The notes under the pieces: generated by a model
Told to the model about the DNA's origin: nothing
What the model saw: only the letters and a program-made list of their open reading frames with translations
Database searches by the model: none
Shown: piece after piece, positions 12,874 to 23,071 of the stretch
Numbering within the stretch: position 1 is the stretch's first letter
Layout of the letters: every line of letters begins with the position of its first letter
NCBI GenBank assembly: GCA_009869945.1
Contig: WIXG01000025.1
Span: 186,001 to 250,000 of the forward strand
Source of the DNA: Mesaphorura yosii
Taxonomy: Eukaryota > Arthropoda > Collembola > Poduromorpha > Tullbergiidae
DNA: 64,000 nt
Direction: 5' to 3'
Made by a program: the position numbers and the translations under genes

Positions 12874-14797
12874 AAAACAAATGTTTCCGGTTAATCTCGG
12901 TAACTCACGCACATGTGAATAGTCTTCTGTCACAACTCACGACATAAGGAGCGTTCAATTAAATTGACTCAAGATTTTTTTCCCCGAAATTTGTCTTTAA
13001 GTCACTCCCTTCTAGTTCTATTGTTTCAACGTCGTTACTCGTGCGGCTCATCATGGGAACGAGCAACAGCTTTGACTGAGACCGAGCAGGGCCAAATTGA
13101 CGTGCTTCATGATGCTGAACGTGATAATTACGGTGCAAATTCAGATTATCAAGCCTTCTCAAGTCAAATTCTCATTTAGCATTTCGGTGTAGTGTTCCGA
13201 GTTCATGCGAGTGGAAATCTCAGAAACAATTTCGTGTTCTCTACTGGCCAACACGGAGGAAGCGGGATCAGCCCTTGAATTGAGAAGGCGACCTTTGTTG
13301 GGCGACCTGAATTTGCATCGTAATTATCGCCTTCGCGAAGATAATGCGACACAACTGTCTATGATCTGTTGATGGAGGCTGCGATTTCACGTTGGGAATT
13401 TCCAGCATCATGAAGCACGTCAATTTGGCCCTGCTCGGTCCCAGTCAAAGTTGTTGCTCGTTCCCATGATGAGCCGCATGAGTAACGACGTTGAAACAAT
13501 GGAACTAGAAGAGAGTGACTTAAAGACTAATTTCGGACAGTGAGTCTATTTTTTTTAACACCACTTTTTCACTCTTTTTGGCATATCGGCTGTACCGTTA
13601 CTCAGACAAGGGCCAAAGTTTGTACATTTATGCAGTCTGTGACTGTGAATATGTGTGTAAGGTTTCAAGATTTTAAGTGAGTACATGCACGAATTATCGG
13701 GGGAAAAACCCTTGAGTCAATTTAATTGAACGCACTTTAGTACATATATGATTTGTTTTGACGGAAATCTGCGTAACCATGCGTTATGCTTCGCCGTGCC
13801 ATGCAATGCGAATTGATTGAAATCGACCGATACAATGCTACCGAATTGAACTATGCACTCACGAAAAAGCATGACTGGTGAGTCGAACGGGATGTAAGAT
13901 TCAATCTTTTGCTGTGGAAAAGTGAGTTCTGTGGCATGTGTGCGGATGAATCCATACTCCAATCGGTTCTTCAGCAGTGAGTTGTGGCTTCAACTGATAA
14001 CGGAAAGCTTATCTATGCTACTGCTGCTATACATATGGCTGCTACGGAAAGAACCTGCCGTTATCTGGCCGCTGGTCTGTGTGAGATCGCAAATAAAGTG
14101 ACTGGTGTTGCTGAAGCCGGCGAAGTACAATCTAATTCAACTTTTAGTGAGACGAAAGAATTTTTCGCTAAGCAATTAGTGTCATGCTTGTGAAAATTTG
14201 AGGGAGAATGGTCCCAGTTGGATTGTGCAACAATTTTGAGAATCTCTTAACTGTGTCGCATTGTGTCTCTATTTCGACTTTTAGTATGCATAAACAGTAT
14301 AGTGCAAGTGCAATGATACCGAGTGACATAATATCGCATAATTCTAAAAATACCTTTGATTTAAAACTTGTTTTGGCACAGTGTGAAGGAAAACAGAGAA
14401 CAAAATATGTCACACCGACCGGGAATCGGACCCAGTACCGTCATTTTTGCTCCGACCACAGCTCCCATCACTGAACCGCTGATGAGCGTGTTAATTATTC
14501 TCTCCTACCTTCATTTTGAAACTTCTGACTATTTTAAAGTACTATATGCAAGGACCCTTATCTAATGTGCTAATCCGATCGCACCGTCAGCTTTAGCTTA
14601 GTCCCTTTCTGAGCCTGCAGGCAGGCTTAAGTCCTATTTCTGCCTTACTCGACCTTTGTGCATAAAAAAGTTGCGAGTGTTTGTGCGTCATTCCAAAGAA
14701 CTGAGCACAAGGCGTATGTTTTTTTATCACTTTGAACGGAGATCTCTGTGTGCTGCACATTAATTAATTGGACAAAATTTGCAATTCATGGCCGACA
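12874..14797. other. Intergenic region containing the fold-back element
   Basis: Apart from the inverted duplication, no gene was recognised. A 69-codon open frame at 13984-14193 and an 88-codon frame at 14208-14474 have no family match. The region just before 14798 should contain the MGAT4 promoter. Confidence 0.4.
12951..13736. repeat. Fold-back inverted duplication, mobile-element-like
   Basis: The outer ends are near-perfect inverted repeats of 23 nt, beginning GCGTTCAATTAAATTGACTC at 12951 and repeated as the reverse complement ending at 13736. Inside, the left arm (about 12951-13165) is a shortened inverted copy of the right arm (about 13280-13736). Around 140 nt match with only about six substitutions. 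The left arm has lost an internal block of about 60 nt, a small 9-nt piece, and about 155 nt near the end. A spacer of about 115 nt separates the arms. No transposase frame is present. The structure fits a non-autonomous fold-back/MITE-type element or an inverted tandem insertion. No clear target-site duplication is visible. Confidence 0.75.
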
Positions 14798-16553
14798 ATG
14801 GACAATATGAAGCCTGTCTCCTTCAAACGATTCAGCCTGGTTTTATTTAACCGTGCCGGTAAGATTACACTGGTCCTCAGTCTCAGTTTGGTCGTAATGA
14901 CTGCGCTCTACATCTTCAGTGTACCAATTCGGAAAGGTAAGCAAGTCGAGGGCATTTTACGCATTTTACTGTTTGCGCAGTAATCCATGTTCTTTGTTAT
15001 TGCAGAAATCATTTACACTCCAAAATACGTAAATCTCAGTCTGGAACAACCCGTGCACTGGAAGCAAAGACTATTGTACGAGTCAAAGCGTCCAGTCGTA
15101 ATCGGACAGCCGGTGTCTACAACGAAATTCTTGACAATTGGAATTTCTTCCGTGTATCGACAGGAAAACTACTTGAAAGCAACGCTGGAATCGTTCATCG
15201 AGAAATCATCTGCTGAGGAAAGAGAAAATGTCACGATCGTCGTGTTCCTGGCGGACGAAGAGGCAGCTGTAAGGTAATTGTGGAGTTTTTACCATAATTA
15301 GTTCGCGAGCAACTGCAATAATTGATTTTGTATCTACTGGCAGAAAGTCGCAAGTAAAAATGCTGGAGAAGCACTTTGAGTCTCACTTGAATTCTGGATT
15401 CATTCAAGTTATTTACACGGAGCACACCGGCCTGCACCCACCTTTAATCGGCTACCGGCGAACATACAATGACTCCGTCGAGCGTATAAGATGGAGGTCA
15501 AAGCAAGCCTTAGATTTCGCATTTCTAATGTCGTACGCGAGCAATATCAGCGATTATTACATGATCATGGAAGACGACATGCTACCAGCGCCATCGTATC
15601 TGACTGCGATACACAATTTCATTGCGCGTAGAAATAACGACCATCCATGGATTGCGTTGGAATTCACAGAATTCGTTTGCATCGGTCTGACACTCCACTC
15701 CAGTGCGTTGGAAGATTTGTCAGATTTTCTGCTGCTGTTTCATGAAGAACAGCCAGTAGATTTTCTGATACGACAATTCATACGTATTCACGTAAGATGC
15801 TTCGAGAGATGTTTCACCTCGACTGCGACGGCTGCATTTTATTTTTAAACAGGTTCCTGACAACTGGAGTGTCAAGAGAAGAATTCCGTCAATATTCCAA
15901 CACGTGGGATCCAAATCTACACTGAAGAAGAAAATACAGAAATCACGTGATTACAGCTTTGACACGGCGAAACGTAAGTTTAGGAACCAGAATCCACAGG
16001 CCACTTTGACCACGACCATGAAGGTACAGTTTACAAATCTCTGATGATGATCGTCATCAGATCAGAGAATAATTCTAATTTACAAGACCTCGTTGTATTT
16101 ATATAACTGTAGATTTATGAGGAGTGCCTTCCACAGAACGCGTACGAACAAATTCCTGGAATTTTTTGGGGAATTCCTAGTCCTAATCGAGAGACTGACT
16201 ACGTGACGATACGCTTTGAGTCTTCAGTACCGATAATGATTACAAGAGTTTATATCAAATCTGGTGGTCTAATTGTAGAACAGGGTCTGTATAATGTTAA
16301 ACCCAAAGCCAAAGACATGATACAAAAAGACGCTGGACATCTGGAATACAGTGAAGAGCCTAACTGCAAGAAATTTATTAAACTGGACTCGTTTACAGAA
16401 AATACAGGAGTACTCGACACAAAATTGTTCTCACCTATAAATGTGACTTGTCTGAGGATCGTAATTAAGAATACTTCTTGGATAATTATAAGCGAAATTG
16501 AAATTTTTAGTGAACTTGATAATAAGCAAGACGTGCTTTTCCTATTTTTGTAA
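14798..16553 (+). CDS. MGAT4: Alpha-1,3-mannosyl-glycoprotein 4-beta-N-acetylglucosaminyltransferase (GnT-IV)
   Basis: Five exons: 14798-14936, 15006-15273, 15344-15791, 15853-16023, 16113-16553; 488 residues, similar to MGAT4C and slightly shorter than MGAT4A/B. The first ATG in frame is at 14798. The layout is a type II Golgi glycosyltransferase: a short basic cytosolic tail, one membrane anchor near residues 23-41, then a lumenal domain. Family landmarks are LTIGISSVYR, ERIRWRSKQALDFAFLM, the metal/donor-binding YYMIMEDDML (EDD at 212-214), a WIALEFTEFVCIG segment and SIFQHVGSKSTL. The C-terminal part (exon 5) is the lectin-like domain ending IIISEIEIFSEL. The enzyme adds a beta-1,4-GlcNAc branch to the alpha-1,3 mannose of complex N-glycans. 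A degenerate copy of exon-5 sequence follows the gene. The A/B/C subtype is not resolved. Confidence 0.93.
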
Positions 16554-16674
16554 GCTCAATCAAAAGTGAGTTAGTGTTTACTCAGCGAATCGCTTACTCG
16601 ACAGAATTCTTCATTTAATGCTTGTATGACCATTTTTATCACTAATTTTTAATTGTAACCTCGACGAGAATTTA

Positions 16675-16680
16675 AATAAA
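16675..16680 (+). terminator. Probable poly(A) signal of MGAT4
   Basis: AATAAA about 120 nt after the MGAT4 stop, just upstream of the duplicated exon fragment. If used, the fragment lies outside the main transcript. Confidence 0.45.
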
Positions 16681-16742
16681 CTCATGCAACTTCTTACTAC
16701 TACTGTGGTTGGCAGTGATGTGATTATAAGGACTTTTCTCAA

Positions 16743-16961
16743 TTGGACTCATAGGCAGAAATCACTGGAGTTCTCGACACGTGGTTGTTGTCGCCATTTA
16801 GTACGACTTGTCTCAAGATTGCAAACAGAAGCGGGCGCACTTCCAGGATAATCATCAGCGCAATTGACATTTTTACTGAAGCCTATCGTTATTGCGGAGA
16901 GATTTTCCAATTTTGTCAAGCATCATTAGATTATTCGAAGCACTTGATTCTGTCTCTTTGA
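16743..16961 (+). pseudogene. Partial decayed copy of the MGAT4 last exon
   Basis: Reading from 16743, the translation runs LDS, a TAG stop, then AEITGVLDTWLLSPFSTTCL, a short divergent stretch and RIIISAIDIFTE. This aligns with the true exon 5 (LDSFTENTGVLDTKLFSPIN..IIISEIEIFSEL). At DNA level the two stretches, starting near 16385 and 16743, are clearly related over about 130 nt. After the stop at 16752 the frame stays open to 16961 with an unrelated tail. The internal stop, the truncation and the lack of other exons argue for a decayed tandem fragment. However, the TAG is preceded by a pyrimidine-containing stretch and could also serve as an AG splice acceptor, so an alternative last exon is possible. 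Confidence 0.8.
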
Positions 16962-17564
16962 AATGACAAAATTATGCTTGGAAAGGACAATGAAACTGAT
17001 TTTTCCAAAAATTATTTTCATTGAGTTGGGTGATAATGCAATGATGCGCTTTTACTTTGTGTTAAAAAAAACTGAGGCTCATAAGCTTACTCGAAACAAA
17101 GATTCTGTTACATCTTCTCAAGTACGTGGTGCATACTTGTGCGTGGGAACTCTCCTCGAATTGAAGACGGGATTCTTTAAAATGAGTTGTAACAGTTGTA
17201 TGGTTTAATTTATTGACTGTTGTAGTGACCCAACCAGTGACCCAACCAGTGACTACACCTGATTTGTACTAATGTGAATACTGGACAAAGCATTAGCATT
17301 ACTTGGGGGTCATCATCACAACTGATCTAGTGCGCGGGCGATGGGAATCAGTATTCAGAGTGTCAGCAGGGATTATTGAAGTCACTGGCTGGGTTGGTAC
17401 CTACCAGCACCGGCTGGTTAAGCTAAGTTCTTATTAGACTGGGACACAGGCATCTGCAGAAACACACAGCATAGCCCACAGAATAATTAATTGGCTGGAA
17501 GAGACTAGTATGTGGTGACCTGTCCTGATGCTTTATATACGTCCGACCTTCCTCAAGCATCTTT
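16962..17564. other. Spacer between MGAT4 fragment and ABHD13-like gene
   Basis: No gene was recognised. A 12-nt unit (GACCCAACCAGT) is repeated twice at about 17226-17250. A related sequence in inverted orientation lies near 17378-17398, a weak sign of a degraded repeat element. An 81-codon frame at 16963-17208 has no family match. Confidence 0.35.
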
Positions 17565-20002
17565 ATGTTGCCTAAACTAAGGAAGAAAAGGGTGAGCTTG
17601 CTATCAAATTGATTATACCGACGCTCAGTGTTTGTAGGAACGGTTTATATTTTATTAGCAGACGGATACGCAAGACGAAGAAGAGGTTTCTTTGATTAGC
17701 GAGGAAGAAGTGGAAGGCTCTACAGGAATAGTCGTGGAAGAGAGGTCCGGGAACGGAAAGGAGGACTCCGTCTCCAAAAACAGACTTCCGACAGAACAAG
17801 ACTTCACTCAACCTGCGGACGTGAAGTTGGACCTTCCAGACCCTGGCGGTCAATTGTTTTTCGACAGGATTCCAATGTTTTCCTTCTCGAGGACATTCGT
17901 GAAAAGCCTAGTCAAATTCCTGTTGAATTTAGCCTTGAAATTGTGGAAATGGACCTCAACATTCATGATCGCAATTTTCTTTGTGTCATGGTTTTATGGC
18001 GGAGTATACCCTTACATCGTGTGTATGGTCGCCTTGTTAAGTAAGTTCAATTTCTCATAAAATCATTCGCCTTTGTGCTTTCCTTTCCGACCCGACAATC
18101 CGCCATTGAGCCGTTGTTGATGCCCACAAGGCCTTGGTCCATTGCTATTTCGTACCTGAGCAGACATAAAGCTTTTTACACGCAGACACCAACAGACGAC
18201 TGAATGATGACTCACAAAATAAATGAACAATAGACTATTGCCTTCGCATAAGTTCCTATGAAGACATTCAATGCATCATTATTATTAATGTTAAGTAAGC
18301 GAGAAGGCGAACCAGGCGCCAAACCTCCTTCAATTTCCCATTTGTAATCCGCTGAGCAGCAACAATAACTGACTTGCAACATAACCGACTGACCGAAGTG
18401 GCATTTTTACTATTGATTATCTTGCTATTCTTGTTAACTAGCTAGGTTTCAAAATTTCTTACATGGGAAATATGTGCGCATCAAACACAAATTTCTGTAC
18501 ATCAATTAAAAGATACACATTGGCTAAGTTATTCCCGGACTACGATTGGTCAAATATCAAAATCGATGGTAGACTGGACCTTTTGAAGAGTGGATGCAGA
18601 TTGCGACTAGCGACTTAGACTCACTCATCTTTTGTTATGATTTCAGGTTTGGGATACCATCTGTCAGACACGCTCCTCTATCAGCCGGATTCTCCACCTG
18701 AATCCCGTGTTCTAGTATTTTCACCAGCTCAGTATGACCTTCCTTACGAGGCAGTGCATCTTAGCACCAAAGATCGAGTGAAGCTACATGCGTACCTTAT
18801 TAAGCAGCAAACGAATAGCCGCTCAGCACCCACAATAATTTACTTTCACGGGAATGCGGGTAACATCGGCCACCGGTAAGTTCTTGAATTCCAAACATAC
18901 GAACAGAGGCACGTCGTCATTTGAGGATGGCACTCAAAAAGCATTTCATTTTTTACAGACTGGAAAATACGAAACTCTTGTATAATAGAGTAAAATGTAA
19001 TACAATGTTGGTCGAGTACAGAGGCTACGGACATTCGGAGGTACAATATATAGAGTGTAAGATTGACGTTTGAAATGCTACAATTGGTGATGTTTATGGC
19101 AATATTGCACTTGCAGGGCACTCCCTCCGAACAAGGCTTCTACCTTGATGCACAAGCTGCCTTTGACTTTGTTAAAGAACGCACAGATTTGGATTCGTCC
19201 AAAATCATTTTGTTCGGCAGATCTTTGGGTATGCTTCCACCTCCGAATAATTATAATGCTGATTCAATTCGAAACGCCTGAAGAAAATGTGGTAATTTTG
19301 ATTTGGTCTAGGCGGAGCGGTCGCTATTGACTTAGCGTCGAGGTGTGACTATCGGGATCTGATAGCTGGGTTAATAGTTGAGAATACTTTCACCAGCGTT
19401 CCGGACATGGCCAAAATACTATTTCCAGTACGCGTTGTAGGGTGGATCCCGAAGTTTTTCTTTAAGAATAAGGTAAACATTGCTGTGTTCTCTGTCTTGA
19501 CCTTCCGTCTGCTTCGTTAAATTAGCTAAACACCATTTTTGTATCGAATGTTTCAGTACGACAGTGCCAAGAAGATCTCGTCCGTGGTTTGTCCAACTCT
19601 GTTCATCACGGGTGAAAAAGACGAATTAATTCCATCACGCATGACTTCTGAATTACACAGCAGGTGCTTGACACAGTTCAAAGGGTGCAACCGATTCCCA
19701 ACTGGAGGTTAGCTGCAACTGGAGAAGTTCAATATTTGAGAATCGAAATGCTGTGAATATTACTTTTCTCAACCAGGTCACAACGATACGTGGCTATGTA
19801 AGGACTACATAAAACAATTAAGCTCATTCGTTATTGAGGTAATAGTTCCTTCCTGCTGCCTGACAATGCTTGTGAAATAATGGAATCCACGTACCTATTC
19901 GCTGATGCATTTTCTTTTCCTTCTATTTAGTGCACTTCCAGCATACCACAGAAGAGAGAAGCTGTCCCGTACGATTCATTCCAAGGAAATAACATCGTCT
20001 GA
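17565..20002 (+). CDS. ABHD13: Alpha/beta hydrolase, ABHD13-like membrane protein
   Basis: Nine exons: 17565-17591, 17659-18040, 18647-18875, 18959-19040, 19117-19228, 19312-19472, 19557-19707, 19777-19838, 19931-20002; 425 residues. The first exon encodes only nine residues (MLPKLRKKR). It was chosen because the exon-2 frame is stopped upstream at 17656 and this ATG plus a GTGAGC donor joins in phase. Exon 2 might instead begin at 17662, losing one Gln. A membrane anchor lies near residues 111-136; the hydrolase domain follows. Visible catalytic elements are the oxyanion motif FHGNAGN (H204), nucleophile elbow GRSLG (S276), acidic residue in GEKDELIP (D353) and His in GGHNDTW (H383). Similarity to ABHD13 is strong (PTIIYFHGNAGNIGHR). 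The N-terminal extension is about 80-100 residues longer and more acidic than in vertebrate ABHD13 (about 337 residues). The family includes depalmitoylase-like and lipid hydrolases; the substrate here is unknown. Confidence 0.92.
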
Positions 20003-20151
20003 GCTCATTACATTCTGCGAACTCCAAATACCATTAACTTAACGGATTAGAATTTTCTTCACCCGCCTCTCGAGATTTTGACTGGCAGTTCCGCAAAACT
20101 AATTAAAGAGTAACATTCGTTTAGCTAGTCCACTAAATTATTGTTTTGGAA

Positions 20152-20157
20152 AATAAA
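20152..20157 (+). terminator. Probable poly(A) signal of ABHD13-like gene
   Basis: AATAAA 150 nt after the stop codon. Confidence 0.45.
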
Positions 20158-21044
20158 GACCAACGATCACGATCAGCGCAACGAATCAAACGCACGTGTC
20201 TTTCGGTTCCTTCGTTTTTTTGTACCTGTTTATTTTCATGAAAATTCCCACTTGAGACACTGCCAATTGGGAAGGTCATCAGAATAATCAAACCGCTGCT
20301 GTTGCTGTCTTGACTGTAAACGTGTGAGGTCATGACTGAGACATGCAGTTAGCAGTTTAGTGGTAGAGGCTCAGTTGCTCGTAAACGATACCGCAGTTTC
20401 TACCTTTGAACCTCCGCTGCGATCACGTTCTATACTGTTAATTGGAAGCAAGCGGCTAGGACGCTGTCAAAGGTTCTCATTTCAACCTGAGCCACTTCAT
20501 AAATACTCATAAAACTATTACGTTAGCGCAACATCTTAACATCCGATAAGGCTAACATCACTCAAACAGCAGCGTTCATTTAGTTCACGTCCGTCAGCGC
20601 AGCAGCAAGTTGAGCAAAAGTTGTTGAATAAAAATCTCATCCATACAGAAACCGAAAAGTTTACGAAATACCACAGAGCAAACAGCCCAGTTCAGCTCCA
20701 AAGTTCAGTTCACAAGAAGTTGACCTGCTTGAATTGAATTGTGAGCTCGAGCTCAATAACTTTATTATCTTTCTTTCGTATTTCCCTTTCCATTCTTTAC
20801 TCTAACTTCCATTCAGCACATTGATCACCTGCGTGATCAGTGGCCGTATGGAATTACCAAATTCCAAGCTCCAAGTCTGAGCCATTCAAAATTTAAAATT
20901 TCTCACCCAGTGCTTTATTGAATCGGAAGCTGAATATCGCTTCAGGAAAACAACGAAGGATTCAAGTGGCCATCCAGAAAACAGAGGACAGTCACCGTAG
21001 GCCGTATACATCTGGATCAGCGATCGTGATCAGCCGGGCTTAAA
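20158..21044. other. Intergenic spacer upstream of GDAP1-like gene
   Basis: About 0.9 kb with no recognisable exon. The part next to 21045 should hold the GDAP1-like promoter and leader. Confidence 0.4.
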
Positions 21045-22477
21045 ATGGCAGCTTCAACAAGTTGTGCGAAATCAAGAGGAAACCCTGCAGAGCTTGTACT
21101 TTATTATCATCCTAGCTGTATTTATTCGCAAAAGGTAATTTATTGCTTGTTTTAACTGCATAAAATCAATTCATAAATGATGACTTGATTATGTATTTGG
21201 TTTATGAGCAGGTTGTAATGGCACTTCATGAGAAGAAAATTCCGTTCCAAGCTCGCTGCATTAACATTTTGCATCGTCGACAATACACAGAAGAATTTTT
21301 GGCATTGAATCCTCGTGGGGAAGTTCCAGTTTTAGTCGATAATAGCGTCAAACATATTCCAGATTCAAATAAGATCATTGACTATTTGGAGGACAATTTT
21401 TCGAACGGTAAAAGGAACGAGTTTTTGTTGCACAGTGAAGCCCCTGAAGTTAGGAAGTTTTTACTTAATCAGGAACTCCAAGACTTCGTCCGGATCAGCC
21501 TGAGCTGAGAAGTCGCTGTGATGAACTTGCAATGAAAATTAGTCAATTGAAGGTTGACCTTCTTCAAGATGGTCTCGCAATTTATGGTGCTAGGGATCTT
21601 GATGTGAGCTCTATCCCGAATTTCTTGCGGGTCAATCGTCTTCTCCATCTTATATTTTGCGTCCATTATAGATTTCTCCAAAGCCTCCATTTTCGCGTGA
21701 TACTACAAGAACTAAGGTTAAGGGTGAGTTGTGCAAGGACTACTTCTATTCAAGCTATTTCCGCAAGTCATAAATAACTAAACTTCGTGATTTTAGAACT
21801 GTTGGAGCTTCGTAAACGTGCATTGAAAGCTGAAATCAAGAAGTTTCCACAATACGCGGATATCTTGAGTCATAAATTACACGAGATTGACGGTGATATG
21901 CAAACTATCAAGAATTTTGATCAATTCGAAGCTTTGACTTTGCAATTTGAAAGCGTGCTTGATGAGTGTGAAGCTGAGCTGGATGCACATGGTCCGTAGT
22001 AAATCATCGTGACTTAAATTATGCACTTCTAATCCTGTCTAATCTCTTGGAACAGATCCTGAATGGTGGCTGGTTTCACCAAATATTAGTATTGCTGATA
22101 TTAATTTGGCGGTCCTGCTCAATCGAGTTTGGCTTCTTGGATTTGAGAGACGGCTTTGGGTAAACTCACGCCCACTTGTCGCTGCATATTTCGAACGAGT
22201 CAAGACCCTCGAAAGTTTCAAGCTGGCTACTTCAATGAGTTCTGGATTTAATTTGAACCAAATCGTCGATTTCCTAACCAATCGATATACTTTGGGTGCC
22301 GTAGGAGCATCCGCCGTCATCGGTGGTAGTTATTATTTGTGGTCGAAAGGAAAGTTGCCTGAAATAGGTTTGGGTCTCAGCGGAATTACTAGCCTGTTTG
22401 GAAAGGAAAACCAGGCGCCAGACGCACAAGTTCGTGCTCCAAGATATGGACCACGTCCGGTTGCCCGCAGCTCTTGA
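21045..22477 (+). CDS. GDAP1: Ganglioside-induced differentiation-associated protein 1-like
   Basis: Six exons: 21045-21134, 21212-21407, 21473-21603, 21672-21723, 21797-21991, 22056-22477; 361 residues (human GDAP1 358). The N-terminal thioredoxin/GST-N fold spans about residues 16-96: LVLYYHPSCIYSQKVVMAL, NPRGEVPVLV, and SNKIIDYLEDNF followed by GTPRLRPD, equivalent to the family's TPRLMPD. The middle is the alpha-helical loop characteristic of GDAP1, and GST-C follows (DPEWWLVSPNISIADINLAV). A C-terminal hydrophobic segment near residues 299-318 fits the tail anchor that puts GDAP1 in the mitochondrial outer membrane and peroxisomes. The family controls mitochondrial fission and redox state. 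The donor after exon 5 is a poor GTCCGT with a stop immediately inside the intron. The introns of about 65-77 nt were set by phase and family similarity. Confidence 0.92.
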
Positions 22478-23071
22478 TCTTCCTGGTGTAAGTCTCATTG
22501 CTCATTCCTCTGCCGAGCCGTCGAGTCGACAATGTAATATAGTGCAGGTAGATTTTGTCGTGCTAATGTGAATATTTGGAATTTACAGACTTCTACTAAC
22601 GATCTGTCACGCTGGACTTCATGCAAGAACTCTTATCCCAGTAACAACCTTCACCTTCAATCCATTGAGAAGAACTCAACTCGAGACGATAGAGTAGATA
22701 GAAAACATAAAATGCATGAGTAAATATATTTTCAACACTTGAAAGAGAGTCAATGCCAAACTAAAAAATTAAATCTCCAGTCAGAAACTTCAAAGGTCAG
22801 CAGAATCGTCCAGTTTCTAATTTATTCGTTCATCGCTCATTACAGTCAATTTTGTGATAAAAGATTTTGTGGACTAATACTTTATGTTTGTTTTAGAAGG
22901 CACACAATAACAAATTTCACTTACTTCCTCAAACTTACGCAAACAATATCATTTGGTTCCAGAGGTTATTAAATTATGCTCTCGGGTTCAGCCAGTTAAG
23001 GGTTAAGGTCAGGTGCCAGGTCGTCAAAAATTCTGAGCAAAGATCATTTTAGTTGAGTCGAAGCTGCCCGT
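22478..23071. other. Convergent 3' region between GDAP1-like and FITM
   Basis: Two convergent genes end here, so the stretch is expected to hold both 3' UTRs. On the minus strand an AATAAA lies at 22821-22826, about 245 nt beyond the FITM stop. No coding exon is evident. Confidence 0.4.

Noticed and set aside
17226-17398. GACCCAACCAGT tandem unit with an inverted partner
   Set aside because: Only two short copies and a weak inverted match; not enough to call an element.
21469-21690. Minus-strand frame within the GDAP1-like gene
   Set aside because: The plus-strand exons 3 and 4 with short introns reproduce the GDAP1 protein order, so the opposite frame is coincidental.
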